Shown here: positions 46,965 through 56,136 of the stretch, in pieces
How the letters are laid out: each line of letters starts with the position of its first letter
Position numbering within the stretch: the first letter of the stretch is position 1
NCBI RefSeq assembly: GCF_000284255.1
Contig: NC_017075.1
Span: 682,001 to 746,000, forward strand
DNA: 64,000 bases
Direction: 5' to 3'
DNA from: Rubrivivax gelatinosus IL144
Lineage (GTDB): Bacteria > Pseudomonadota > Gammaproteobacteria > Burkholderiales > Burkholderiaceae_C
Made by a program: the position numbers and the translations under genes
Notes under the pieces: model-generated
What the model was told of the DNA's origin: nothing
Databases searched by the model: none
What the model saw: the letters and a program-made list of their open reading frames with translations, nothing else

Positions 46965-47161
46965 CGCCAACCCGCGATGTCCCGCCCTGTTCGGTCTGGT
47001 GCGGCCTAAGTGCCCGTGCTCGATGCCGAGAACGAACGCCGTCATGGTCGTTCGGTCGCCGGCGTAAAGCGGGGCACGGTTTCGCGGCCAGAGACCGAAC
47101 GAGGCAGGCGTCATTCGGGTTCGTACGGTGTGGATCGTGTTTCCGGATCCGTCACGGAGTC

Positions 47162-48202
47162 ATGGGGAGAGCCGTCTCGATCGCGGAGGCGCCCATCGCA
47201 GCGCCGGGCGCTTGCTGGCACATCTGCTGGCAGGCGGCGCTGGGGCGCAACCTCTTTCCTCACCGCAGCTTGTACGCACAAGTGCGCAATCGCCTGATCG
47301 AGGCGCACCGGACGACCGGCCGCGCCCTCGTCTATTTCCTGACGGCGCCTGCCGAGATCCATGTGGTCTCCACCGTGCGCCAGGGCGAAGTTCCGGCCTG
47401 CATTGCCCGAGCCGTCGGCAACATCGTGTCGCGTTGGGTGCGCGCCGCACATCCTGTGCGCAGCCCTGTGTTCGCCGGCCGGTATCGCGCCTTTCCGCTG
47501 GACTCGCCGCAAGCGCTGCGACAGACCATGCGCATGCTGGCCTGGCGGCCCGTGTTCCTCGGGCTGTGCAGGGCGCCGTCGCACCACGCGCAGTCCGCGT
47601 TGCGCTGCTTGCTGGGCAGGTCACGGGTTCAGGGCTTCGACGTGCATCCGGCGCTGCAGCTCTTCGCGCCGTCGCTGCCGAGTGCACGTATCGCGTTGCG
47701 GGACTGGATATCGCAACGCCCGGCAGCGCGCGAGATGGCGCGGTGGGAACTGGCGTGCGGCCTCAAGTTGGCGACTGGCGCAGTGGGGCCCGTTGCTTCA
47801 GTCGCGCGGGAGGTCCGCACGGAGGCAGCGGCGAGTCTCGTTGCTGCCGGCGGCGCCGACGGTATCGACGGTGCGCTGCGGTTGATCGAAGCCTGGGTAG
47901 CGTCACGGCTCGACCTGTCGGGCGCACTCGACCTGCATGCCGGTCGCAGCCCGTTGGCCGCCAGGGGGCGTGCGCTCGTTGCCTGTCTCGCTGTCCACTA
48001 CCGCCTGTGTTCGGCGGCAGCGGTTGCGCGCCACTTCCGGCGGGCCAAGTCGACGCTGAGCGAGCAGATGGCGGCCAGCCGCGCCCGGGCGGCGGATCGC
48101 GCACTGCTGCAGACCTCCGCCCAGCGCATCGTTGACGAAGCGCTCGATTTGATGCGCACAAAAGGGGGACTGGCTGCAGCGGCCCGCACCGCGAATGGTT
48201 GA
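47162..48202 (+). CDS. RAYT/Y1-transposase-like protein with C-terminal DnaA-type HTH, active site degenerate
   Basis: A 346-residue protein. Residues about 25-165 follow the layout of REP-associated tyrosine transposases, including VFAGRYRAFPLDSPQALRQ and the AWRPVFLGL and SALRCLLG elements. The HUH position reads AEIHVV, so only one His remains, and no Tyr is visible at the nucleophile helix (IARAVGNIVSRWVRAAH). The C-terminus (VACLAVHYRLCSAAAVARHF, then RAKSTLSEQM) resembles the DnaA-like HTH found in such proteins. It is divergent from the lasso precursor, 285 bp apart. A domesticated DNA-binding protein is inferred. Confidence 0.65.
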   Translation: MGRAVSIAEAPIAAPGACWHICWQAALGRNLFPHRSLYAQVRNRLIEAHRTTGRALVYFLTAPAEIHVVSTVRQGEVPACIARAVGNIVSRWVRAAHPVRSPVFAGRYRAFPLDSPQALRQTMRMLAWRPVFLGLCRAPSHHAQSALRCLLGRSRVQGFDVHPALQLFAPSLPSARIALRDWISQRPAAREMARWELACGLKLATGAVGPVASVAREVRTEAAASLVAAGGADGIDGALRLIEAWVASRLDLSGALDLHAGRSPLAARGRALVACLAVHYRLCSAAAVARHFRRAKSTLSEQMAASRARAADRALLQTSAQRIVDEALDLMRTKGGLAAAARTANG

Positions 48203-48367
48203 CTTGCTCCTGCGTGGGTGCTTCGCCTGCCGTGCTGGCGGATCGGGGATGGCTGGACGCTGTGCTGACGCAAATCGCGCCGACGCATCGCCATCGTCGA
48301 TGATGATGTGCCAATCGCACCGCGCGGCGCGTCGTGCAGAGCATCCAGCGTGCCTCGCAGAACGCCA

Positions 48368-49579
48368 ATGAAGACCTACGACTTCCAGTCCTCCAACGCA
48401 TTCGTCGAGCTCTTCGAAATACCGCCCTATCGCTCCGGCGCGCTGGAGGGCTTGTCTTTTGCGGTCAAGGACAACATCGACATCCGCGATCGATCGACCT
48501 CCTACGGCAGCAAGCCGTGGCGTGAAACGCATCCGCCGGCTGCCCATCACGCCGTGTGCGTGGAGCAGTTGCTGATGGCCGGGGCGCGCTGTGTCGGCAA
48601 GACCGTGGCCGACGAGCTGACCTACAGCCTGGATGGCGAGAACCACTTCTACGGCACGCCGGTGAACCCGCGGGCACCGGATCGGATTCCGGGGGGCTCC
48701 TCCAGTGGTTCGGCGTCGGCCGTCGCCTGCGGCCTGGTCGACTTTGCCCTGGGCACCGACTGCGGCGGGTCGATCCGGGTTCCGGCCAGCCTGTGTGGCG
48801 TCTACGGCATGCGGCCGAGCCTGCATCGCATATCCGAAGCCGGGGTTCTGCCTTTCGCGCCCAGTGTCAGCACCGTGGGGGTACTGGCGCGGACTCTCCC
48901 TGTTCTGCGCCAGGCGATGCGTGTGCTTCTTCGCAGCCAGGCGCAGGCGCTGCCGCCCGTCAGGAACATCTATTTGCTGCAGGACGCTTTCGAGATCGCC
49001 GATCCGGCCATCCGGGATGCGCTGTCGGGCTGCGTCGCGAGTTTCGACGGCCTGCCACACGTCACGGTCAAATCCATTTCGCTGCGCGAGATCACCGGAT
49101 TGGACCTGAGTCTGAGGTCGTACAACGAGGACGCACTCCGGGTGCTCCAGACGGCAGAAATCGCCAACGCCCTTGGTGGCTGGATTCGGGCCAGCCAGCC
49201 GGAGCAGGGGCCCAACTTCCGGGCGGGCTATCGCAATGTCGAGAGTTTCGATCGCAGTGCGATGAGTGATGCCTTGAACTTGTGCGAGGCCCTCTTTGCA
49301 CGGGTTGCGGCATTCACTCGGCCGGGCGATGTCTTCTGCTATCCGACGGTGCCCGTGCTCGCCCCGAAGAAAGGCGTGCTGACCGGCCGCAACCTGGATG
49401 CCGTGCTCGATTACTACGACCGCACCATGGCCGTCACCTCGTTTGCCGGTGTCGCGCGCCTGCCCGAGATCACCGTGCCACTGGCTCAGGTCGACGGTCT
49501 TCCGGTCGGGCTTTCGCTGGCCGCCGGGCACTATCAGGACGAGTTTCTCCTCGATGCCAGCCTGCGCTTGTGGGGTTAG
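48368..49579 (+). CDS. Amidase-signature hydrolase
   Basis: A 403-residue cytoplasmic hydrolase with the amidase signature. The catalytic Lys is in FAVKDNIDI, the glycine/serine loop is PGGSSSGSASAVA and the nucleophile region is GTDCGGSIRVPAS. It is shorter than most family members (450-500). The ATG at 48368 is used; the extension to 48308 has no support. The substrate is unknown. It follows the transposase-like gene by 165 bp in the same direction; a link to the lasso cluster is possible but unproven. Confidence 0.88.
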   Translation: MKTYDFQSSNAFVELFEIPPYRSGALEGLSFAVKDNIDIRDRSTSYGSKPWRETHPPAAHHAVCVEQLLMAGARCVGKTVADELTYSLDGENHFYGTPVNPRAPDRIPGGSSSGSASAVACGLVDFALGTDCGGSIRVPASLCGVYGMRPSLHRISEAGVLPFAPSVSTVGVLARTLPVLRQAMRVLLRSQAQALPPVRNIYLLQDAFEIADPAIRDALSGCVASFDGLPHVTVKSISLREITGLDLSLRSYNEDALRVLQTAEIANALGGWIRASQPEQGPNFRAGYRNVESFDRSAMSDALNLCEALFARVAAFTRPGDVFCYPTVPVLAPKKGVLTGRNLDAVLDYYDRTMAVTSFAGVARLPEITVPLAQVDGLPVGLSLAAGHYQDEFLLDASLRLWG

Positions 49580-49991
49580 CAACCAATGAAGTGAGGCTCG
49601 TGTTCTCGACTACATCGACCAGACCTGCTGATGGATATGGGTTTGCACGCCTCATGGCAGTTCGACTTTTGCAGGGCCTGGTCCAGCACCGCTTCTACTG
49701 TTGCAACCCTCAAAGGCACGAACGCGTTCGACGTGACGCGTCACCGGACCGGCGTTGCTTGCCAAGCCGTGGCGTGGCGAGTCGCCGGGAAGGCCACCAA
49801 GGCCCCGTGGAACGCTGGTCTGCGTAGGCCTGCATGACGTTGACCCCAAGCCACTTCGTTCCGGCCTCGCACTGGACATCGCACCCCGTCGAACGTGAAC
49901 AAGTTACTTTCCGTCACAAGCGATTTGCGCGAAAGTATCATTTATATCAACGCGATCACTTGCCGGGCCCTCGAGCGCTCGGGCGACATCC
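49580..49991. other. Intergenic region, amidase to chemoreceptor
   Basis: A 412-bp region. I see no convincing gene; a 68-codon frame at 49631 has no family features. The right part (49900-49960) is A/T-rich and probably holds the promoter of the chemoreceptor gene. Confidence 0.5.
49931..49958 (+). promoter_or_regulatory. Weak sigma-28-like promoter
   Basis: GAAA (49931-49934), 16 nt, CGCGATCA (49951-49958). This is a partial match to TAAA-N15-GCCGATAA with spacing one too long. It lies 33 bp upstream of the chemoreceptor start, the expected place. Confidence 0.3.
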
Positions 49992-51557
49992 ATGAACACT
50001 CTTTCCATTGCGCGACGCTTGCTGCTGGCCTTCGGTGTGGTCGTCGTCGTCTTCCTGATCGTGGGCGCCACGTCTCTTTTCAGCAGCTTGCGTCTCGGCG
50101 AGGCCGAGAGCTGGAACCGCCATACCGTTGAGGTGATGGGGACCGGCGACCGCATGCTCGAGTCGATGATCAACATGGAGACGGGCGCGCGTGGTTTCCT
50201 GCTCTCCGGCGAGGACGCCTTCCTCGCGCCCTGGGTCCAGGGCCAGACGGCTTTCGACAAGGCCTGGAACGAGGCGCGTACCTTGACTGCCGACAACGCC
50301 GAGCAGCAGAAGCGGCTGGAGGCCATGAAGGCCGCCAGTGCCGGCTTCGCCTCCGTCGCGGCCGGCATGATCCAGATGCGTCGCGACGTGGGCGCGGGCA
50401 AGGTCGAGATGGCGCAGCTGATGCGCGAGTTCAAGGCCGGCAAGGACAAGGCGGCGATGGACAGCTTCCGTGGCCTGCAGGCGGAGTTTGTCGGCGCGGA
50501 GGAAGGCCTGCTGAAGAGCCGCGCGGAGGCGGCCGACAGCCTGCGCAGCCTCAACCGCTGGGTGATCGTCTTCGGCTCGCTGGCGGCGATCGTGATCGCG
50601 GTGGGCATGGGCGTGTGGGTCACGCGTTCGATCACGGGGCAACTCGGCGGCGAACCGCTTTACGCGGCCGGCGTTGTCCGCGAGATCGCTGCCGGCAACC
50701 TGGCGGTGGACGTTCAGGTCAGCGGCGGCAACCCGGCCAGCCTGCTGGCCGCGATGCGCGAGATGCGAGACGGCCTGGCGCAAGTGGTGGCCCGAGTGCG
50801 CCAGGGAGCGGAGTCGGTGTCGATGGCTAGCGGCGAGATCGCCGTCGGCAACACCGACCTGAGCCAGCGCACCGAAGAGCAGGCCAGCGCGTTGCAGCAG
50901 ACGGCAGCCACGATGGAGCAACTGGGCGGCACGGTGCGCAACAACGCCGAGAACTCGCGCCAGGCTCACCAACTGGCGCAGGGCGCGGCCGCCATCGCGG
51001 AGCAAGGTGGCGACGTGGTGGGCCAGGTGGTCACCACCATGCAGGGCATCAGCGAAAGCAGCCGCCGCATCGGCGACATCATCGGCGTGATCGACGGCAT
51101 CGCGTTCCAGACCAACATCCTGGCGCTCAACGCCGCGGTCGAGGCCGCGCGCGCCGGCGAGCAGGGCCGCGGCTTCGCGGTCGTTGCCGGCGAGGTGCGT
51201 ACGCTGGCCCAGCGCAGCGCCGAAGCGGCCAAGGAGATCAAGAGCCTCATCGGACGCAACGTCGAGCAGGTCGAGCAAGGCACGGGCCTGGTCGACCGCG
51301 CAGGCAAGACCATGGGCGAACTCGTCGAGGCCGTGCGCCGGGTCAGCGGCATCATGACCGAGATCTCCGCGGCGACGAACGAGCAGACCAACGGCATCCA
51401 GCAGGTCGGCGATGCCATCGGCCAGATGGACCAGACCACGCAGCAGAACGCCGCGCTGGTGGAGCAGAGCGCCGCTGGCGCCGAGAGCCTGAAGACGCAG
51501 GCGATTCAGCTCGTCGAATCCGTCGCCGTCTTCAAGCTGACCGGGCAAGCGGCCTGA
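49992..51557 (+). CDS. Methyl-accepting chemotaxis protein, CHASE3-like sensor
   Basis: A 521-residue chemoreceptor. TM1 is near residues 8-28 and TM2 near 188-208. The periplasmic part contains [17 protein letters not shown], typical of CHASE3 domains. HAMP and the signalling domain follow ([20 protein letters not shown]). The 3' end is 20 bp from cheW, so the two form an operon. No CheR-docking pentapeptide is present. The ligand is unknown. Confidence 0.92.
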   Translation: MNTLSIARRLLLAFGVVVVVFLIVGATSLFSSLRLGEAESWNRHTVEVMGTGDRMLESMINMETGARGFLLSGEDAFLAPWVQGQTAFDKAWNEARTLTADNAEQQKRLEAMKAASAGFASVAAGMIQMRRDVGAGKVEMAQLMREFKAGKDKAAMDSFRGLQAEFVGAEEGLLKSRAEAADSLRSLNRWVIVFGSLAAIVIAVGMGVWVTRSITGQLGGEPLYAAGVVREIAAGNLAVDVQVSGGNPASLLAAMREMRDGLAQVVARVRQGAESVSMASGEIAVGNTDLSQRTEEQASALQQTAATMEQLGGTVRNNAENSRQAHQLAQGAAAIAEQGGDVVGQVVTTMQGISESSRRIGDIIGVIDGIAFQTNILALNAAVEAARAGEQGRGFAVVAGEVRTLAQRSAEAAKEIKSLIGRNVEQVEQGTGLVDRAGKTMGELVEAVRRVSGIMTEISAATNEQTNGIQQVGDAIGQMDQTTQQNAALVEQSAAGAESLKTQAIQLVESVAVFKLTGQAA

Positions 51558-51577
51558 GCGCAGGAGGGGGCGCAACC

Positions 51578-52096
51578 ATGGAAATGACCGTCGAAGCTCA
51601 GCGTATCGCTCGCCAGGAAGCACCGCGCCAGAGCGCACGCAGCGGCGAGTACCTCACGTTCCGGCTCGGCGGCGAGGAGTACGGGATCGACATCCTGCGT
51701 GTGCAGGAGATCCGCTCCTACGAACCGCCGACCCGCATCGCCAACTCGCCGCACTTCATCAAGGGCGTGGTGAACCTGCGCGGCGTGATCGTTCCGGTCG
51801 TGGACCTGAGGCTCAAGCTCGGCTGCGACAAGGCGGACTACAACGCTCTCACGGTCGTCATCGTGCTGACCGTGCGGGGTCGTGTGGTGGGGGCGGTGGT
51901 CGACTCGGTCTCCGACGTGCTGGAACTCGGGGCCGACAACCTGAGGCCGGCGCCCGAGATGGCTTCGAGCGTCGACAGTGGTTTCATCACCGGCATCGGC
52001 AGCGTGAAGAGCGCCGAGGCGGAACGCATGCTGATCCTGATGGACATCGAGGGTCTGATGTCGTCTGCCGACATGGGTTTGATGGACCTGAACTGA
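51578..52096 (+). CDS. cheW: Chemotaxis coupling protein CheW
   Basis: A 172-residue cytoplasmic adaptor that links chemoreceptors to CheA. Typical motifs are [21 protein letters not shown], then [19 protein letters not shown]. The ATG at 51578 follows AGGAGGGGG. It lies between two chemoreceptor genes, with no cheA in the window, so it probably serves a kinase encoded elsewhere. Confidence 0.94.
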   Translation: MEMTVEAQRIARQEAPRQSARSGEYLTFRLGGEEYGIDILRVQEIRSYEPPTRIANSPHFIKGVVNLRGVIVPVVDLRLKLGCDKADYNALTVVIVLTVRGRVVGAVVDSVSDVLELGADNLRPAPEMASSVDSGFITGIGSVKSAEAERMLILMDIEGLMSSADMGLMDLN

Positions 52097-52275
52097 GTCC
52101 GCCCTGTGCGGCCGCCGGGGTGCTCCGCCCTCGGCAACATACCCGGCCTCGCGCTGGCCTGGTACCGCGCGCTGGCGCCGCCGTGGCTGCTTCCGGCCGG
52201 AGGCTGTCTCCCCGTTTCCTGCGCGCAGTGGACACCATCTGCGGTTTCCAGATACCCCAAACCCACCCCGGTATA

Positions 52276-52302
52276 TCAAGCGTCAATCCCCCACTCCGAT
52301 AA
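52276..52302 (+). promoter_or_regulatory. Sigma-28 (FliA) promoter of the third chemoreceptor gene
   Basis: TCAAGCGT (52276-52283), 11 nt, TCCGATAA (52295-52302): 5/8 and 7/8 matches to TAAAGTTT-N11-GCCGATAA with exact spacing. It shares the TCAAG core with the promoter at 19886-19912. It lies 46 bp upstream of the GTG start. Confidence 0.72.
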
Positions 52303-52348
52303 GAGACATCACAGAAACAGTCCAACAGAACATCCATCGGAGGCCCCC

Positions 52349-53929
52349 GTGCGCCTGAACAGATTGACCGTGCGTGCCAAGCTGAGCTTGGCCTTTGCCA
52401 GCCTGATCACCATGCTCGCGCTGGTGTCCGGTTTTGCCTTGAAGGCCCTGAACGACGAGAGCCAGCAGTTCACCGACTACGTCAGCGGCATCAATGCGCG
52501 GCTGCTGCTGTCCTACGAGGTCCGCACCAACGTCGAGGAACGCGCCATCGCCGCGCGTGACCTGGTCAACGCCAGTTCGGCGCGCGACCGCGAGGCGATC
52601 AAGAAGGACGTCGAGGGCCACCACGCCGAGGTGCAGGCCGGCGTCGAGAAGCTGGTGCGCATGGCGGCGGCGCCCGACGTCAGCACGAAGGCGCGGGAGA
52701 TGATCACCAGGATCGCCGACATCGAGCAGAAGTACGCCCCGGTGGCGCTGAACATCGTCGGCCTGGCGGCACAGGGCCAGCGCGACGAGGCCGTGGCGCA
52801 GATGAACGCCGAGTGCCGCCCGCTGCTGGCCGCGCTGGTGGAGGCTTCGCATGAGTACCGCGACTACACCGACAGCCATTCCCACGAGTTGCTGGCCGCG
52901 GCGGACGCCAAGTTCCGCCACCAGCGCAGCCTGTTGATCGGCGGCTTCGTGCTCGCCGTCGTCGTGGCCATCGCCGCCGGCCTGCTGATCACGCGCAGCC
53001 TGACGCGTGCGCTGGGCGCCGAGCCCGACAGCCTGGGCGACATCGCCCGGCGCGTGGCCGCCGGCAACCTGGCCTCGGTGCCCGAGGCCGCGGGTGCCGC
53101 CCGCGGCAGCGTGCTGGCCTCGCTGGCCGAGATGCAGCAAAGCCTGGCGGGCATCGTCAGCCAGGTGCGTGCCGGCAGCGACGGCATCGCCACCGGCACG
53201 GCGCAGATCGCCACCGGCAACGCCGACCTCAGCCAACGCACGGAGGAGCAGGCCAGCAACCTGCAGCAGACGGCGGCGTCGATGGAGCAGCTGGCCGGGA
53301 CCGTCAAAGCCAGCGCCGACGTCGCCCGCGAGGCCGACCGCCTGGCGTCGCAGGCGGCCGACTCGGCGCGCCAGGGCGGCGAGAAGGTGCGCCAGGTGGT
53401 GGGTGCGATGCACGACATCGCCCAGTCCTCGCGCCAGATCGCCGACATCATCGGCACGATCGACGGCATCGCCTTCCAGACCAACATCCTGGCGCTGAAC
53501 GCCGCGGTCGAGGCGGCACGTGCCGGCGAGCAGGGCCGCGGCTTCGCCGTCGTGGCTGGCGAGGTGCGCACGCTGGCGCAGCGCAGCGCCGCCGCGGCGC
53601 GCGAGATCAAGACGCTGATCGCGGCCAGCAGCGAACGTGTCGAAGCCGGCACGCGCCAGGTCGACGATGCCGGCGCGGCGATCGGCGAGATCGTCGCCCA
53701 GGCGCAGCGCGTCAGCCAGATGATCAACGAGCTGACCGCCGCGGCGGCCGAGCAGTCGCAGGGCATAGGCCAGGTCGGCAGCGCGGTGCAGCAGCTCGAC
53801 CAGGTGACGCAGCAGAACGCCGCGCTGGTTGAAGAGACAGCCGCCGCCGCCGACAGCCTGCGCGGGCAGGCCGAGCAGCTGAGCCGCGCGATGAGCCGCT
53901 TCCAGCTGGACGAGATGGCGTCGGCCTGA
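52349..53929 (+). CDS. Methyl-accepting chemotaxis protein, four-helix-bundle sensor
   Basis: A 526-residue chemoreceptor. TM1 is near residues 11-31 ([16 protein letters not shown]) and TM2 near 193-213 ([15 protein letters not shown]). HAMP and a signalling domain with [20 protein letters not shown] follow. The start is GTG at 52349, which has CGGAGG (52338-52343) upstream and gives the usual basic N-terminus before TM1; the longer frame to 52106 runs through the sigma-28 promoter. The signalling domain is very close to those of the other two receptors. Confidence 0.9.
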   Translation: MRLNRLTVRAKLSLAFASLITMLALVSGFALKALNDESQQFTDYVSGINARLLLSYEVRTNVEERAIAARDLVNASSARDREAIKKDVEGHHAEVQAGVEKLVRMAAAPDVSTKAREMITRIADIEQKYAPVALNIVGLAAQGQRDEAVAQMNAECRPLLAALVEASHEYRDYTDSHSHELLAAADAKFRHQRSLLIGGFVLAVVVAIAAGLLITRSLTRALGAEPDSLGDIARRVAAGNLASVPEAAGAARGSVLASLAEMQQSLAGIVSQVRAGSDGIATGTAQIATGNADLSQRTEEQASNLQQTAASMEQLAGTVKASADVAREADRLASQAADSARQGGEKVRQVVGAMHDIAQSSRQIADIIGTIDGIAFQTNILALNAAVEAARAGEQGRGFAVVAGEVRTLAQRSAAAAREIKTLIAASSERVEAGTRQVDDAGAAIGEIVAQAQRVSQMINELTAAAAEQSQGIGQVGSAVQQLDQVTQQNAALVEETAAAADSLRGQAEQLSRAMSRFQLDEMASA

Positions 53930-53955
53930 CCCCGGCGTGACGCGAGAATGGCGCC

Positions 53956-54222
53956 ATGCCGACGACCGGTGCCCTGCGCTTTACCGCCCCCGAACGCGAA
54001 GTCCTGCTCGCCACGCGCGGCGTCGGGCCCAAGGTCGTCGAGCGGCTGGAGCAGATGGGCCTGCACACCCTGGCCGCACTGGCCGATGCCGACGCACGCG
54101 ACCTGCTGGAACAGGGTGCACGCCTGAGCGGCAGCAGCTGCTGGAAGAACAGCCCGCAGGCCAGGGCCGCGATCCAGGCGGCCATCGCCTCGGCACTGGC
54201 TCACGTCGACGGCACGCGCTGA
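53956..54222 (+). CDS. Small helix-hairpin-helix protein
   Basis: An 88-residue protein with a helix-hairpin-helix motif (LLATRGVGPKVVERLEQMG) followed by LHTLAALADADARDLLEQG. Such domains bind DNA without sequence specificity or act as protein adaptors. It ends with a Cys-Trp pair (SSCWKNSPQARAAI), seen in small HhH proteins annotated as pathogenicity-locus family. It starts 26 bp after the chemoreceptor stop. Function unknown. Confidence 0.75.
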   Translation: MPTTGALRFTAPEREVLLATRGVGPKVVERLEQMGLHTLAALADADARDLLEQGARLSGSSCWKNSPQARAAIQAAIASALAHVDGTR

Positions 54223-54600
54223 GCCGGCGGCCGCCGTCCCGCGCGCCCGGCCCCCGGTTCGAGTGGCTCGCTGAACCTTTCTGCGCAAACCTGATAGCTG
54301 CTGCGCCCGGGTTGTGCGCAGTGGCCGAGGCCGGCGATATAAGCCGCGCAAACGAGCGGCGCGCCACTGCACTGGACGCGCAGCCGGTGACCAGCACGGC
54401 AGCCCCGCCCGTCGGGGTTGAATCACCACCATGCGACTGGAACCCTGCGGCCCGTGGCCATTGCCGCGTCCGTTCGACGCCCAGGCCCCGGCGCGGGCCG
54501 GGCGTCCCGTTTCATCGGTTGTCGCCGGCTGAGGTGCCTCCGGTACCTGGGCCGCGAGGATGTCTCGGGATAAACCCGATGGCACGCAGACGAGATTTCG
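54223..54600. other. Intergenic region between the HhH gene and the receiver remnant
   Basis: A 378-bp region. No gene is supported on either strand; a long minus-strand frame crossing it is a shadow of the receiver remnant and GC skew. I see no repeats or RNA genes here. Confidence 0.5.
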
Positions 54601-54971
54601 ATGAAACAGTTGCCGGTCGTCGCCGATGACGACATATCGAGAATGGCGCGGGCCGATCCGCTGGGCTCCCTGGGAAACTCGTCGGTTTGTTCCGACGACG
54701 GTCTGGAGGGGGCGAGGTGTTTCGCCGGACGCCGTCCAGTGCGATCACCATCACCGACATCAAAAAAATGCCGCGAATGAACGGCGTCGAGACCCTCCGA
54801 ATGATCCGTGCGGAAACTCGGCAGCGCGCCCTGCTGGTTTTCGTGCAGTCCCGCCCGGGTTTCGACGGCAGGTGGCCGCAGGCCCGCGCTTGTGCTGCCA
54901 TCGGCGGGTTGTGCCGGCCGGTTGATCCGGTGCTGCTGGAGGCCGCGCTGCGTGTCCCCGGCGAGCGCTGA
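54601..54971 (+). pseudogene. Degenerate, frameshifted response-regulator receiver domain
   Basis: The first frame, from ATG 54601, reads QLPVVADDDISRMARADPLG and then CSDDGLEGARCF, like the beta1/acidic-pocket and DG-EA parts of a receiver. The similarity then moves to another frame, ITDIKKMPRMNGVETLRMIR, the usual phosphorylation-loop region with the Asp in TDIK. The end (LLVFVQSRP, then GGLCRPVDPVLLEAALR) resembles the C-terminal KP segment with Lys replaced by Arg. A net frame change lies at about 54715-54760. It is not expected to make a working receiver. Confidence 0.65.
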
Positions 54972-54984
54972 GTGCCAGACGACG

Positions 54985-55959
54985 ATGAGGTCGAACGATC
55001 CCGCCGTCTTCCGATTCGTCACCGATCATCCGGCCGTGGCTGAAGCCTTCTTCTCCGGGCCTTATGCCCCGGTCAAGGTGCTGGTGCCCGGGCGCCGGCT
55101 GCACCTGGACATCACGAGCGCGCTCGGCGCGGGGCTGGGGCTTTATCGCACGCGCAGTTCGACCGGCCTGCGCTTCCAGACCGACTCGCTGTTCGACGGC
55201 TACAACGTCGCGGTGGCGACGAGCGGCCGCCATTCGCTGATTTCCGGCGGCCGGGAGCGGCAGGCACGTGCCGACGCCGGCCTGGTGTCCGACGGCGCCG
55301 TGGTCGAGTCGGTGGACCTGGGGCCCGACCTGAACTTGCAGGGCCTGTCGATCACCTCCGACGTGCTGCACCAGTGCCTGGCCGAGCTGATCGACGCCCC
55401 GGTGCTGGCCCGCGTGCGTTTCCAGCCGGTGCTGGAGCCGGGCTCCACCACGATGCGCACGCTGCTGCTGCTGTGCGAGGCGATGAGCACCGGGCTGTCG
55501 GGCGACGCGCCGCTGCAGCAGTCGCCGGCGGCGCTGTCCAGCCTGCGCAGCACGATCGCGCATCTGGTGCTGACCGGCATCCCCAACAGCTACAGCGATC
55601 AGATCGCCGGCCGGCTGCCGCGCCAGCTGTCGCCGGCGCACGTGCGCCGCGCGATGGACTACATGCAGGCCAACGCCTCGCAGCCGCTGACGATCGCCGA
55701 TGTCGCGCTGGCGGCGGGCGCTTCGGCGCGCTCGCTGCAGACGGCGTTCCGCCAGTTCCGCGGCTGCACGCCGTCGGAGTACCTGCGCCAGATCCGGCTG
55801 GAACGTGTGCGCGCCGACCTGCTCGACGGGAGCCAACCGCGCTCGGTGTCGCGCATCGCGATGCACTGGGGTTTCGCGCACATGGGCCAGTTCGCCGAGC
55901 GCTACCGCAGCGCCTACGGCGAGGCTCCCAGCGCCACGCTGGCGCGCCGCGGCCGCTGA
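54985..55959 (+). CDS. AraC-family regulator (AraC-binding-like sensor)
   Basis: A 324-residue regulator. The N-terminal half (about residues 20-190) resembles the AraC-binding-like cupin domain; the C-terminal double HTH reads LTIADVALAAGASARSLQTAF and IAMHWGFAHMGQFAERYR, followed by YGEAPSATL. The ATG at 54985 is used. It starts 13 bp after the receiver remnant. The target is unknown; the serine genes begin 177 bp downstream in the same direction, so it may or may not regulate them. Confidence 0.85.
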   Translation: MRSNDPAVFRFVTDHPAVAEAFFSGPYAPVKVLVPGRRLHLDITSALGAGLGLYRTRSSTGLRFQTDSLFDGYNVAVATSGRHSLISGGRERQARADAGLVSDGAVVESVDLGPDLNLQGLSITSDVLHQCLAELIDAPVLARVRFQPVLEPGSTTMRTLLLLCEAMSTGLSGDAPLQQSPAALSSLRSTIAHLVLTGIPNSYSDQIAGRLPRQLSPAHVRRAMDYMQANASQPLTIADVALAAGASARSLQTAFRQFRGCTPSEYLRQIRLERVRADLLDGSQPRSVSRIAMHWGFAHMGQFAERYRSAYGEAPSATLARRGR

Positions 55960-56136
55960 GCTTTCTGCTGCGCCGCAGCACCGCCGCGGGCCCTCCGCTC
56001 GTGCGCCAAACCGACCACTCCGGTGCCCAAACCGCCGCTCCGAATTCGGCCCGGCGGCGCGTTTTCGCATTCCTAGACTGCCCCTCAACCGTGCTCACCT
56101 TGACCGATCACGGTGCATCGAAGAGGAGTAGCAACA

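Noticed and set aside
47162-48202. Active IS200-type element around the transposase-like gene
   Set aside because: No terminal hairpins or REP repeats were seen and the catalytic residues are degenerate.
49631-49837. Plus-strand 68-codon frame after the amidase
   Set aside because: No Shine-Dalgarno, no similarity to a known fold and composition unlike neighbouring genes.
52106-52348. Longer N-terminus for the third chemoreceptor
   Set aside because: It would translate across the sigma-28 promoter; the GTG at 52349 has a good ribosome site and gives a normal start.
54423-55022. Minus-strand 199-codon frame
   Set aside because: It lies opposite the receiver remnant and AraC start, has no recognisable motifs and no ribosome site.
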